From assembly GCA_023245385.1 (NCBI GenBank), contig JAHFKM010000010.1, forward strand, positions 1 to 17,612: a stretch of DNA of 17,612 nucleotides, in the 5' to 3' direction. This DNA is from an archaeon. Lineage in GTDB: Archaea; Nanobdellota; Nanobdellia; SCGC-AAA011-G17; GW2011-AR18. Below are positions 1-6,067 of this stretch, piece after piece; position 1 is the first letter of the stretch; every line of letters begins with the position of its first letter. Position numbers and translations under genes: made by a program. The notes below the pieces were generated by a model. It ran no database searches. It worked only from the letters and a program-made list of their open reading frames with translations, and was not told the DNA's origin.

Positions 1-401
1 TTGTACAAACGCTTCTCTTCAAGATCAAACGCTAAGACAACCCACCCTCTAGCCGCTAAGCCACAGGCTTTGAATTCCTCCTCCCACTTCGCGTACGAAC
101 CAAAATCACTCTCAATCATTTTCATAATCGCGCCATTCGGTTTTCCATCACCACCAAGATTATCAAAATACCCTTCATGCAATTTAACGGCGTTCAATGC
201 AAACGTTTCCTCAACCTTTAATTCTCTCAACTCCGCATAGGTTCCATTCGCAGTCGCCTTATCCGAAGACATAACCTTCTGTCTGATCTCATTAATCTTC
301 TTAACATAGCCCGCATACAAAACATCATGATGCTCAGCTAATTGTTTTTCACTTAATCCAGTTAACGATTTATACTTTAACGGTTTGACTGTTCGCTCCA
401 T
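1..401 (-). CDS. Fe/Mn-family superoxide dismutase, partial (C-terminus beyond window)
   Basis: Converts superoxide to O2 and H2O2 in the cytoplasm with an Fe or Mn centre. I translated the minus strand by hand from ATG at 401-399; about 133 residues lie in the window. The helix with EHHDVLYAGYVKKIN (about residues 23-37) carries the first His ligand. The second ligand lies in HEGYFDNLGG (about 74-83), close to the family pattern HELYFxNLGG. Then comes a GSYAKWEEEF...ARGWVVL segment (about 101-123), matching the start of the alpha/beta C-terminal domain. The last two metal ligands (D and H of the DxWEHAYY-type motif) would lie past the edge and cannot be checked. The start is supported by a strong Shine-Dalgarno GAGGAGGG. 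The gene is divergent from yjjX. Family is confident; the metal cannot be told. Confidence 0.9.
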   Translation of the reverse strand, partial: MERTVKPLKYKSLTGLSEKQLAEHHDVLYAGYVKKINEIRQKVMSSDKATANGTYAELRELKVEETFALNAVKLHEGYFDNLGGDGKPNGAIMKMIESDFGSYAKWEEEFKACGLAARGWVVLAFDLEEKRLY

Positions 402-408
402 TGTTAAT

Positions 409-416
409 CCCTCCTC
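409..416 (-). promoter_or_regulatory. Shine-Dalgarno site of the superoxide dismutase gene
   Basis: On the minus strand the sequence reads GAGGAGGG, 7 bases before the ATG at 401. It fixes the start. It stands out because most genes in this window appear leaderless with no such site. Confidence 0.75.
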
Positions 417-444
417 AAAAAGATAGACCCTGAAGACCTCTGCC

Positions 445-455
445 TTTATTTAAAG
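445..455. promoter_or_regulatory. Symmetrical TATA box shared by divergent sod and yjjX
   Basis: TTTATTTAAAG reads as a TATA-like box on both strands. On the plus strand it lies about 26 nt before ATG 476 (leaderless yjjX). On the minus strand a start about 26 nt away would give sod a leader of roughly 20 nt holding its Shine-Dalgarno. This is inference from spacing only. Confidence 0.45.
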
Positions 456-475
456 ATTTTTATCGACAGCTTTAA

Positions 476-1027
476 ATGGTTTTAACTGTTTCGCACTTTA
501 TGAAAATCCATGTGGGTTCGAAGAATCCTGTTAAAATCCAAGCAGTTGAAGAGGTACTCGGAGAATATTCTCATTTTCACCATGCAATAATCATACCTGT
601 CGATGCCCTCTCGGAAGTTTCAAAACAACCACATTCATTTGAAGAAACACTTGAAGGCGCAAAAAACAGAGCAGAAAACGCTTTTCATTATTGTAACTAT
701 AGTCTCGGCATTGAAAGCGGTATCATCATCCCAGCCGATTCTTTAGAAGCTACAATCTGCACTATTTACGATGGAAAAAAACACTCTTTCGGCCTCTCAC
801 CAAGTTTCCAAATTCCACCGGCAATAGCACGTCTTTTAGCTGAAGGACACGATCTAGCTGAAGCAACTTACAAACTCGAATTAACAACAAATCCAAAACT
901 AGGATCAGCAGAAGGAATTATCGGACTCCTTACCCATTCCCGAGTCACAAGAAAAGACTACACAAAACAAGCAATCCACATGGCACTCATCAAAATCCTT
1001 AACCCAGAACTCTACAAAACTAAATAA
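476..1027 (+). CDS. yjjX: Inosine/xanthosine triphosphatase, YjjX/DUF84 family
   Basis: House-cleaning NTPase that hydrolyses non-canonical purine nucleotides (ITP/XTP) to the diphosphate, keeping them out of nucleic acids. The protein starts, after an 8-residue extension, with the family's first strand and phosphate loop KIHVGSKNPVKIQAV. The SKQPHSFEETLEGAKNRAENA segment follows, then LGIESGI and TIYDGKKHSFG, and near the C-terminus GSAEGIIGLLTHSRVTRKDY...QAIHMAL, all in the order seen in E. coli YjjX. The length (175-183 aa) is typical. ATG 476 fits a leaderless transcript from the TATA box at 445-455. ATG 500 (MKIHVGS) matches the family N-terminus better but has no ribosome binding site, so either may be real. 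Confidence 0.88.
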   Translation: MVLTVSHFMKIHVGSKNPVKIQAVEEVLGEYSHFHHAIIIPVDALSEVSKQPHSFEETLEGAKNRAENAFHYCNYSLGIESGIIIPADSLEATICTIYDGKKHSFGLSPSFQIPPAIARLLAEGHDLAEATYKLELTTNPKLGSAEGIIGLLTHSRVTRKDYTKQAIHMALIKILNPELYKTK

Positions 1028-1084
1028 TACAACATTTCTAATTCTGTTTACTTCTGCCCGTTCAGAAATGAATCTTCTTATTTT

Positions 1085-1228
1085 CTAAGCGCACTTTCTT
1101 TCAGATAAAAATTTTGCAAACTGTGCAGCATACGAATGATCCTCTCTCGGATACTTATAACGCGCATGCACTCCTCCGTGGAACACTCCCGCTTTAGACG
1201 AGGTCGGGTCAGAAACTCTTCGTGGACT
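1085..1228 (-). pseudogene. Possible C-terminal remnant of an unidentified gene
   Basis: On the minus strand a frame of 47 residues runs to TAG at 1085-1087. It contains KAGVFHGGVHARYKYPREDH followed by SYAAQFAKFLSERKCA, which looks like protein rather than random sequence. Its frame is closed by a TAA (1229-1231) that lies exactly in the loop of the putative insertion-sequence hairpin. This suggests the hairpin or element interrupted the gene. There is no start codon and no recognisable family, and no matching N-terminal half was seen beyond the element. Low confidence. Confidence 0.2.
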
Positions 1229-1256
1229 TTAGTCCGAAGAATTTGAATGACCGAAC
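1202..1256. repeat. Imperfect hairpin, probable IS left end
   Basis: The inner stem pairs TCTTC (1217-1221) with GAAGA (1236-1240) and GGAC (1224-1227) with GTCC (1232-1235), around loop TTTA, with a two-base bulge G1222 T1223. An outer stem pairs GGTCA (1206-1210) with TGACC (1248-1252), with further pairing GGT/ACC beyond two mismatches. A GACTTTAGTC core and a bulged base in the stem are typical of the subterminal hairpins recognised by Y1 transposases. It may also fold as RNA. Confidence 0.5.
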
Positions 1257-1329
1257 CGCTCCCAAAGAGGGCGACAGAGTCGTTGTGTAAATTCTTCTAA
1301 AAAAATGGGGGTGGCGACAAAAAGGTTTT

Positions 1330-1424
1330 GGCGCGAGCGGATTTTCTAAAACAGGGTATAAACCTGTTTTATAAGTGAATAAGAACTTTTTTTGATTAAA
1401 AGTTTTGCTCGCGACACCCGCGCC
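1330..1424. repeat. Nested inverted repeats (about 95 nt) upstream of tnpB
   Basis: A perfect inner stem pairs TAAAACAGG (1347-1355) with CCTGTTTTA (1363-1371) around loop GTATAAA. Outer arms CGCGAGC (1332-1338) and GCTCGCG (1407-1413) pair, with competing GGCGC (1330-1334) and GCGCC (1420-1424). It could be part of the element's left end, a structured RNA, or a terminator. It matches no RNA family I recognise. No protein gene is supportable between 1028 and 1534. Confidence 0.45.
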
Positions 1425-1437
1425 AAGTGCGCGCAGA

Positions 1438-1450
1438 ACTTATATAATCG
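1438..1450 (+). promoter_or_regulatory. TATA box of the tnpB remnant
   Basis: ACTTATATAATCG is a good archaeal TATA box. Transcription would start near 1470, giving a leader of about 65 nt that contains the GGAGGTG Shine-Dalgarno (1520-1526) before GTG 1535. The promoter therefore still looks usable although the gene is broken. Confidence 0.45.
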
Positions 1451-1787
1451 TAAGACCATTTGTTACTCTAGTATTAGCAAGTCGTTAGGTAATAAAATTG
1501 GTGAATAAAAAAAGATCTCAGGAGGTGTGGGTAAGTGTTTGTTCGCGGGTTCAAATTTAGGCTGTATCCGAAAAGGAAACAAGTTGAAGAACTGGAGTTG
1601 ATGCTTAAACACTCTTGCGATGTGTATAATGCTCTTCTTGCTGAGCGGTACGAGCATGGTTTGTCTCGTTATGACCTGCAAAATGCCACGCGCGTGTTCC
1701 GAAAAAACTGAAAGACAGAACGCACACCTGCCAAGCCTGCGGATACACCCAAGATCGCGATGTAAACGCAGCACTGAACGTGCAATA

Positions 1788-1905
1788 CCGTGGGAACCAC
1801 GGGAATACAAGCCTGAACGAGAAATCTGCAATCAGCAGATTCGATGACTCAGGACGCTACGAAACTTTAGCGAGCCCAGCAGGGCAAGCGGAGTCCGTAG
1901 TAGTT
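1788..1905 (+). ncRNA. Omega-RNA-like structured 3' end of the tnpB element
   Basis: Four tight hairpins follow one another in the tnpB 3' coding end. CCGTGG/CCACGG (1788-1802, 3-nt loop) is followed by AATCTGC/GCAGATT (1823-1841, 5-nt loop), CGCTA/TAGCG (1855-1872) and GCCC/GGGC (1874-1885, loop AGCA). GGAC (1852-1855) can also pair with GTCC (1893-1896) to close the last two into a branched domain. In known IS605 elements the guide RNA scaffold (omega-RNA/reRNA) comes from this place and strand, with the guide taken from the flank just after the right end. The role is inference; the pairing is directly seen. Confidence 0.45.
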
Positions 1906-1979
1906 CACAACTCTGCAGAAAACTCTGGTTTAGAGATGAAAAAAGCAGAAACCATTTTAACAACTAAAAAATACAGAAA

Positions 1980-1990
1980 CTTATATAAAG
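1980..1990 (+). promoter_or_regulatory. TATA box of the toxin-antitoxin operon
   Basis: CTTATATAAAG is centred about 27 nt before ATG 2012, which is the right distance for a leaderless transcript starting at the antitoxin ATG. It lies inside the run-on tnpB frame, so that end of the frame is not a functional coding sequence. Confidence 0.6.
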
Positions 1991-2011
1991 TTCTTCACCC
2001 ACTCATTCATT

Positions 2012-2185
2012 ATGACAACGGGAAGCAAACAGATACTTACTGAACTCCAAGCTATTCGATCAGATCTCGACTTTATTAAAAAACATGTTCTGGATCTAGA
2101 TCTTGTACTAACCGATGATGATTTAGAATCTATCCAACAAGCAGAAAACGACCTCAAACTAGGAAAAACAAAGAGGCTGATCTAA
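2012..2185 (+). CDS. RelB-like antitoxin, small archaeal type
   Basis: 57 residues: MTTGSKQILTELQAIRSDLD followed by FIKKHVLDLDLVLTDDDLES and an acidic/basic tail ending TKRLI. The pattern is that of small archaeal RelE/ParE partner antitoxins: an N-terminal helix of ELxxIRxDLxxIK type, a short D-rich VLTDDDLE turn, then a second helix ending in a basic tail. Such proteins cover the toxin active site and bind their own promoter. It is directly followed, one base after its TAA, by a RelE-like frame. The start is supported by the TATA box at 1980-1990 at leaderless spacing. The call rests on size, shape and the neighbouring toxin, not on a diagnostic motif. Confidence 0.7.
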   Translation: MTTGSKQILTELQAIRSDLDFIKKHVLDLDLVLTDDDLESIQQAENDLKLGKTKRLI

Positions 2186-2186
2186 C

Positions 2187-2453
2187 ATTTATACTGTTGA
2201 ACTTTCTCAAAAAGCACAGCAATATTTAAACAAACTTGACAAACACCTCGAAGAAAGAATAAAAAATAAACTTAAAACTCTTGCAGCTAATCCTGTTCCA
2301 AGTGACACCAAATTTATCACAAGAGCAGAAGACGGAAATAAAATCTTTCGTTATAGAATCGGAGACTACAGAGCCCTCTATAAACTTATAAACAACGAAG
2401 AAATTATTCTTATTACTAAGATCGACAAGAGACCGCGCGTTTACGAGGATTAA
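2187..2453 (+). CDS. RelE-family mRNA-interferase toxin lacking a canonical start codon
   Basis: RelE toxins enter the ribosomal A site and cut mRNA. The frame gives 88 residues. IYTVELSQKAQQYLNKLDKH is the usual first strand and helix. KLKTLAANPVPSDTKFITRA and a core YRIGDYRALYKLINNEEIIL follow. It ends ITKIDKRPRVYED with the basic KRxRVY tail that supplies catalytic residues in this family. The preceding frame is closed by TGA (2178-2180), and no ATG, GTG or TTG occurs in frame anywhere. The natural beginning by homology is ATT at 2187, one base after the antitoxin stop. Either AUU is used with translational coupling, or the start was lost and this is a silent remnant. Homology is confident; expression is uncertain. 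Confidence 0.75.
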   Translation: MYTVELSQKAQQYLNKLDKHLEERIKNKLKTLAANPVPSDTKFITRAEDGNKIFRYRIGDYRALYKLINNEEIILITKIDKRPRVYED

Positions 2454-2475
2454 ACTCTCGAAAATTTTTACAAAC

Positions 2476-3108
2476 TTACTTCTTAGAAAAACTCTTCATC
2501 GCCCGATCATGAAACTTCTGAAAAAAGGTCATTGCAATAACTCCTCCAATTAACACCCACAACATATCCCACTGCGCATCCCACACATCACCCTGCGTTC
2601 CCAAATACGCCTGACCGATACCCGGAGCAACCACCAAGGTAGTCCACCATTCCGTTAATTCCCAAAACGCCCCAATAGCAAGCATAATACTTACTACAAT
2701 AAAAAACAACCACGCACCACGCTTTATGTTCACTTTGCGAATCATTATTTCCCTGACAACAAACGCTGGGACAAATCCTAAAGCAAAATGACCAATACGA
2801 TCATAATGATTTCTCGTTAAATGAAAGGTTACCTTCATCCAGTTTCCCAACGGTGCTAGAGCATACGTGTAATAGCCACCATAATTCAAAATCATCATCT
2901 GCGCAAACACCAAATAATAAATAAAATTCGGAAAAGGAAAGCGCGTGTAGCTTACAATCAATACTAAGACTGCTACGATTCCAGGAATCACTTCCAAAAA
3001 CCAATTCAAACGACCAGCAGGAGGATTATATCCTGTCAAGGCTAAAATAATAATTAACAAGGCTAAAAGAATTAATGGCTGCTTCGCTTTTTTTAAGACC
3101 TCTTTCAT
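2476..3108 (-). CDS. DUF2238/YjdF-like integral membrane protein
   Basis: 210 residues with about five to six membrane helices: residues about 10-28, 38-55, 60-80, 105-122, 132-152 and 182-196. Family signatures are NYGGYYTYALAPLG, NHYDRIGHFALGFVPAFVVRE, a WELTEWW helix, and LGTQGDVWDAQWDMLWVLIG near the end. All belong to the DUF2238 (E. coli YjdF) family of small inner-membrane proteins of unknown biochemical function. The conserved H, D, R and E/W residues at the membrane edge suggest a catalytic or binding site, but none is proven. The start ATG has a TATA-like GCTATAAATAGTG about 29 nt upstream, so the mRNA is probably leaderless. Confidence 0.9.
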   Translation of the reverse strand: MKEVLKKAKQPLILLALLIIILALTGYNPPAGRLNWFLEVIPGIVAVLVLIVSYTRFPFPNFIYYLVFAQMMILNYGGYYTYALAPLGNWMKVTFHLTRNHYDRIGHFALGFVPAFVVREIMIRKVNIKRGAWLFFIVVSIMLAIGAFWELTEWWTTLVVAPGIGQAYLGTQGDVWDAQWDMLWVLIGGVIAMTFFQKFHDRAMKSFSKK

Positions 3109-3159
3109 ACAATTACTTTTTCAGAATAGCACTATTTATAGCTTTCTTTTCAAAATAAT

Positions 3160-4128
3160 TTATTCCAAGTTATATAATTCTTTAACTTCTTTTTCTAAAC
3201 CAGATTGATTTAATGCAGGAACATATTTTCGAACTACTTCAAGAATATCTTCTGGACCAACTTCAGGCTTAAACAAAGGCTTTACGCAAAAAAATTTATG
3301 TGCACATCTAATGGGCGCATTACTTTCAAAACCACCAAGGCTGTCATCACCAATATAATTCGAATGCCCATTTACAGCAGCCAAACGAGCACGAGGCAGA
3401 TCAGAATCATCTTTCTCAGGAACACACATATGAAAATTGTCTAGTTTATATCCTCTATGAGAATTGAAATCACTCATTCCTAAGTCTTGTCCATAAATAC
3501 GCAAATGATTTTCAAAATAAGCTTTAAGTTGGGTTTCATTTAATCCTGAAAAGGGTCTAGTCAAAGGAGAGTTAAAAATTTCTCTAATTGAGTCTAACGA
3601 ATATTTTTGGGGTATTAAATCTTTCACAACAAAAACTCTCCCATTCCCCTCCTGACTAAGCAAAGAATCAAATTCTTCCTGGGACATTTCTTCATCAAGC
3701 AATTCACTTGCTCTACCCTCAACTTTTTTTAATTCCGCTGCTTTTTCTGCCATTCTTTGCATATTTTTCAGACTATTAAACTTCGTGGGAACATGAGCAT
3801 AAACAATCATTCTATTCCCGCCTTTGCTTTTACCAGTTGCAATAACACTGGGTGTATAATAACAATGATTTCTCAAAGGAGAACCTTTCTCTGCTTTCGT
3901 TTTTGCAAGAAGCAATTCTGGAACAAAAAATGCTTCATATCCACTCTTTGTATAGTCCAAAAAACTTAACTGTTTGATAGAAATATATTTTGGCTCACTT
4001 GGAATATCTTCTGGCTCACTTGGAAAATAAATCCCTTTTGGAGTTTTCAAAATCTCTCGAACTATAGCTCGAATAACTCGAGATTCCAGGTCTGTGCCGC
4101 GATATATGCCATATTTGTCGTAATTCAT
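3160..4128 (-). CDS. Hypothetical protein, 322 aa, no recognised family
   Basis: I do not recognise this protein. It is soluble with no signal peptide or membrane helix. The N-terminus begins MNYDKYGIYRGTDLESRVIR and holds a small duplicated SEPEDIPSEPKYIS stretch at about 37-50. A charged coiled-coil-like region, NMQRMAEKAAELKKVEGRAS (about 122-141), separates two mixed alpha/beta parts. His- and Cys-containing segments occur at NHCYYTP, FHMCVPEKDDSD, GHSNYIGDDS and RCAHKFFCVK. They could hold a metal or an active site, but no spacing matches a known motif. Codon use and AT content agree with neighbours. It stands alone, divergent from the Lrp-type regulator. Confidence 0.75.
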   Translation of the reverse strand: MNYDKYGIYRGTDLESRVIRAIVREILKTPKGIYFPSEPEDIPSEPKYISIKQLSFLDYTKSGYEAFFVPELLLAKTKAEKGSPLRNHCYYTPSVIATGKSKGGNRMIVYAHVPTKFNSLKNMQRMAEKAAELKKVEGRASELLDEEMSQEEFDSLLSQEGNGRVFVVKDLIPQKYSLDSIREIFNSPLTRPFSGLNETQLKAYFENHLRIYGQDLGMSDFNSHRGYKLDNFHMCVPEKDDSDLPRARLAAVNGHSNYIGDDSLGGFESNAPIRCAHKFFCVKPLFKPEVGPEDILEVVRKYVPALNQSGLEKEVKELYNLE

Positions 4129-4247
4129 TTTTTATCCTTAATATTTTATTACATAGAAGTAATCTTCTTAATTATATTTAATACTTTTTTCTTTAAATCA
4201 AAACTAAATCGTAAGATTAATATAGTTTCTACGATTTTGTTAATATT

Positions 4248-5255
4248 ATGGTTGTAATCTACAAAGGCGAAATCCCCATGCCCCAACAACGAATTTTAAA
4301 GCTTGACAAAGCAGACAAAACAATTCTTCAAATCCTCTTAGAAAACGCCCGCACACCACTCAGCAGCATCGCTAAAATCGTTCACCTCTCCAAACCCAGC
4401 GTTCTCAACCGTATTGAAAACATGAAAAAAGAAAAAACGATCCTAGGATTCGTTCCCGTCACTAATCCCTTTTCCTGGGGCTACAGCATGTACTTAGTCT
4501 TACTTCGTACAGACATCGCACACCAAGAACAAGACTTCGCCACTTTAAAAAATTCTCCAAACCTCTGGGTTCTCTTCTACACCCAAGGACAATACAACGC
4601 AATCGCATTCTTCATCGCAAAAGATCACACAAGCTTTAGTAAAAACTGGCAAGAAACAGCACAACACTTACACATCAAAGACTGGAAAATTTCTGAATTC
4701 CAAAGTTATAACTTCATTCCTTATCACCTTCTCGTTACAGCGCCCCAGCTTAAAGAAGAACACGAACGCGTTCTAAAAATACAAGCACTTACTCACACAG
4801 AAGCAGAAATCCTCTACGCACTGCAAACAGACGCACGCGCATCCTACATCGCACTCTCTAAAAAGACAAACATCTCTCCAGAACGTATCAAAAGAACACT
4901 CCAAGATCTGTACCACCGACGCGTCATCCATCGCTACTTCACCCTCTTCGACTTCTACTCACTCGAATGGAGACCATTCATTATTCGCTTCAAAACGCCT
5001 TTCACTAGCTCCAAACTCCGAAACTATTTACTCAACAACAAACACACTAACGGCGTTTACACTCTTTCTGACGAATGGTCTTTACTGATCGTTGCGCAAT
5101 TCAAAGATCTCTACGAACAACGACTCTTCCTTGAAGAAACACTCTCTATTTTTCCAGAAATTCAGGACTACGAACTTTCCATTCTCCTAGAACAACTGGC
5201 TTACTATCCGCTCCCAGATGCTACGTATAAAGAACTTACTCATAAGATCAATTAA
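4248..5255 (+). CDS. Lrp/AsnC-type transcriptional regulator with two HTH-effector units
   Basis: DNA-binding regulator of the feast/famine (Lrp/AsnC) type. The first helix-turn-helix is LDKADKTILQILLENARTPL plus SSIAKIVHLSKPSVLNRIENM (about residues 19-60). A strand-rich segment, YSMYLVLLRT to about 160, resembles a degenerate effector-binding domain. A second winged helix, LTHTEAEILYALQTDARASY then IALSKKTNISPERIKRTLQD (about 180-222), follows with another beta-rich segment (FIIRFKTPF...LLIVAQF). Ordinary Lrp proteins have one such unit (about 150 aa); this one is about 335 aa. ATG 4248 lies about 27 nt from TTAATATAG, fitting a leaderless start. ATG 4278 (MPQQ) is the alternative. Convergent with the HesB fusion, overlapping by 4 nt. 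Confidence 0.82.
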   Translation: MVVIYKGEIPMPQQRILKLDKADKTILQILLENARTPLSSIAKIVHLSKPSVLNRIENMKKEKTILGFVPVTNPFSWGYSMYLVLLRTDIAHQEQDFATLKNSPNLWVLFYTQGQYNAIAFFIAKDHTSFSKNWQETAQHLHIKDWKISEFQSYNFIPYHLLVTAPQLKEEHERVLKIQALTHTEAEILYALQTDARASYIALSKKTNISPERIKRTLQDLYHRRVIHRYFTLFDFYSLEWRPFIIRFKTPFTSSKLRNYLLNNKHTNGVYTLSDEWSLLIVAQFKDLYEQRLFLEETLSIFPEIQDYELSILLEQLAYYPLPDATYKELTHKIN

Positions 5256-5809
5256 AAGCCTACAGAACTTCCACAACCACAAGCTTTCTGCTCATTAGGA
5301 TTCAAGACTTTGAACCCTGCGCCCATCAAACCAGCAACATAATCAATCGTACAACCTTGCAACATTTTCGAACTTGCTGGATCTATAAATAATTTTAATC
5401 CTTTATCTTCAATAACCATATCATTCTCAGCGCCAGCTTTCACAAAATTAATCTCATATTTGTATCCCGCGCAGCCTCCTGGAACAACTTTAATTTTTAA
5501 TCCATGATCTGATTTTCTTTGGCTATCAAGTAAATTTTTAATTTCCAAAGCAGCGTTCTCGGTCACAGACATAGCAGTAATACTCGATGTCTTAGCAGAA
5601 GAAATAATTTTATTTAATTCAACAAGTAAATTATTCATCTCTTCTTCAGGCATTCCATGACCTAGTGTTCCGCCTTCAATCGTTTCAAAAGGATTTGAAT
5701 GACAGCCTACACAGTGTAAGCCAAAATTAGTAAAAACATCCGCAGCCTGAGGATACTGCTCAACAACCTCACCAATCGTCATCTCTTTCGTGATCATTTG
5801 TGTTTGCAT
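5252..5809 (-). CDS. DUF1858-HesB/IscA fusion, probable Fe-S cluster carrier
   Basis: 185 residues in two domains. Residues 6-70 are DUF1858: ITKEMTIGEVVEQYPQAADV then FTNFGLHCVGC with the CVGC pair (C33, C36). This domain is linked to redox and hybrid-cluster proteins. Residues 80-185 are an A-type carrier (IscA/ErpA/HesB): SVTENAALEIKNLL, VVPGGCAGYKYEI, and the C-terminal ACGCGSSVGF. Its three cluster-binding cysteines are C113, C177 and C179. It most likely holds and hands on [Fe-S] clusters, with the DUF1858 thiol pair a possible redox or partner module (inference). I chose ATG 5809 because TGAGGAGT lies just upstream; an in-frame ATG at 5854 lacks such a site and overlaps the upstream small gene. 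It follows that Cys-rich gene by 8 nt, so the two are probably one operon. Confidence 0.9.
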   Translation of the reverse strand: MQTQMITKEMTIGEVVEQYPQAADVFTNFGLHCVGCHSNPFETIEGGTLGHGMPEEEMNNLLVELNKIISSAKTSSITAMSVTENAALEIKNLLDSQRKSDHGLKIKVVPGGCAGYKYEINFVKAGAENDMVIEDKGLKLFIDPASSKMLQGCTIDYVAGLMGAGFKVLNPNEQKACGCGSSVGF

Positions 5810-5817
5810 TATACTCC

Positions 5818-6006
5818 TCAATCTATCATACATAATCTTGTACAGACCACACATCTTCCGTTAGTAGGACAACGTCCTTTTCGAGGTGAAGATTGAATAG
5901 TACTATCCGAAGCACCATATGAATTCTGAGTACCATACCCTGAACTTGTGTTTATACTATACCTTTGCGTACTCGCAGCGGGTGCGTATATTGTGTAGTC
6001 AGACAT
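5818..6006 (-). CDS. Small Ser/Tyr/Thr-rich protein with C-terminal Cys cluster
   Basis: 62 residues. The first 40 are low-complexity and disordered (MSDYTIYAPAASTQRYSINT and similar, rich in S, T, Y, G). The last 20 carry a compact motif RCPTNGRCVVCTRLC with spacing C-x5-C-x2-C-x4-C (C45, C51, C54, C58). Four such cysteines could bind zinc or an Fe-S cluster. It ends 8 nt before the DUF1858-HesB gene on the same strand. An AT-rich TTTATATC box at about 6047-6054 lies roughly 40 nt before its ATG. I do not recognise a family. The operon position makes a partner or client of the Fe-S carrier a reasonable guess. It could also be a chance frame over a leader, but the clean Cys spacing argues for a gene. 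Confidence 0.55.
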   Translation of the reverse strand: MSDYTIYAPAASTQRYSINTSSGYGTQNSYGASDSTIQSSPRKGRCPTNGRCVVCTRLCMID

Positions 6007-6067
6007 TTTATCCTAAACCCTTCTAAGAATAGGTAAGCTCTAGAAGATATAAAGCTTTCTTTTGGCT

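Larger units (their letters stand above)
1202..1975 (+). mobile_element. Degenerate IS200/IS605-family (tnpB-only, IS1341-type) element
   Basis: Limits are approximate. The left side is a folded end (hairpin at 1217-1240 with loop TTTA) of the kind that IS200/IS605 elements use in place of terminal inverted repeats. The middle holds a tnpB with a large internal deletion. The right side holds a chain of hairpins inside the tnpB 3' end, and the element should stop before the toxin-antitoxin promoter at 1980. No tnpA (Y1 transposase) is visible, so even an intact copy would have depended on another element. Base composition at 1130-1440 is richer in GC than the surroundings. Exact ends need comparison with intact relatives. 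Confidence 0.6.
1535..2043 (+). pseudogene. tnpB: tnpB (RNA-guided nuclease of IS200/IS605), internally deleted and frameshifted
   Basis: TnpB is the RuvC-type, omega-RNA-guided nuclease of IS605 elements and an ancestor of Cas12. The N-terminal piece starts at GTG 1535 behind GGAGGTG and reads FVRGFKFRLYPKRKQVEELE...CDVYNALLAERYE, the standard TnpB opening. It runs to TGA at 1709-1711. The C-terminal piece is in the next frame (from about 1690): VPKKLKDRTHTCQACGYTQD then RDVNAALN. This is the second zinc knuckle plus the last RuvC aspartate motif. An intact TnpB has about 370-420 residues, so the middle, including the first RuvC Asp, the Glu and the first CxxC, is gone. The junction falls at a palindrome CACGCGCGTG (1687-1696). 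The last part of the open frame, past about 1960, overlaps the toxin-antitoxin promoter and is probably not original tnpB. Confidence 0.88.

Noticed and set aside
1..240. Open frame of 79 residues on the plus strand at the left edge
   Set aside because: It is the antisense of the superoxide dismutase gene, which has clear family motifs and a Shine-Dalgarno on the minus strand.
1328..1424. Nested repeats as a CRISPR array
   Set aside because: There is no set of regularly spaced direct repeats; the structure is inverted, not tandem. No CRISPR array was seen in the window.
1463..1831. Minus-strand frame of 122 residues across the tnpB remnant
   Set aside because: It is antisense to conserved TnpB motifs and has no recognisable protein features.
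1620..1847. Plus-strand frame of 75 residues in the third frame over the tnpB C-terminal piece
   Set aside because: Wrong frame for the zinc-knuckle and DRDVNAALN motifs; shadow of the pseudogene.
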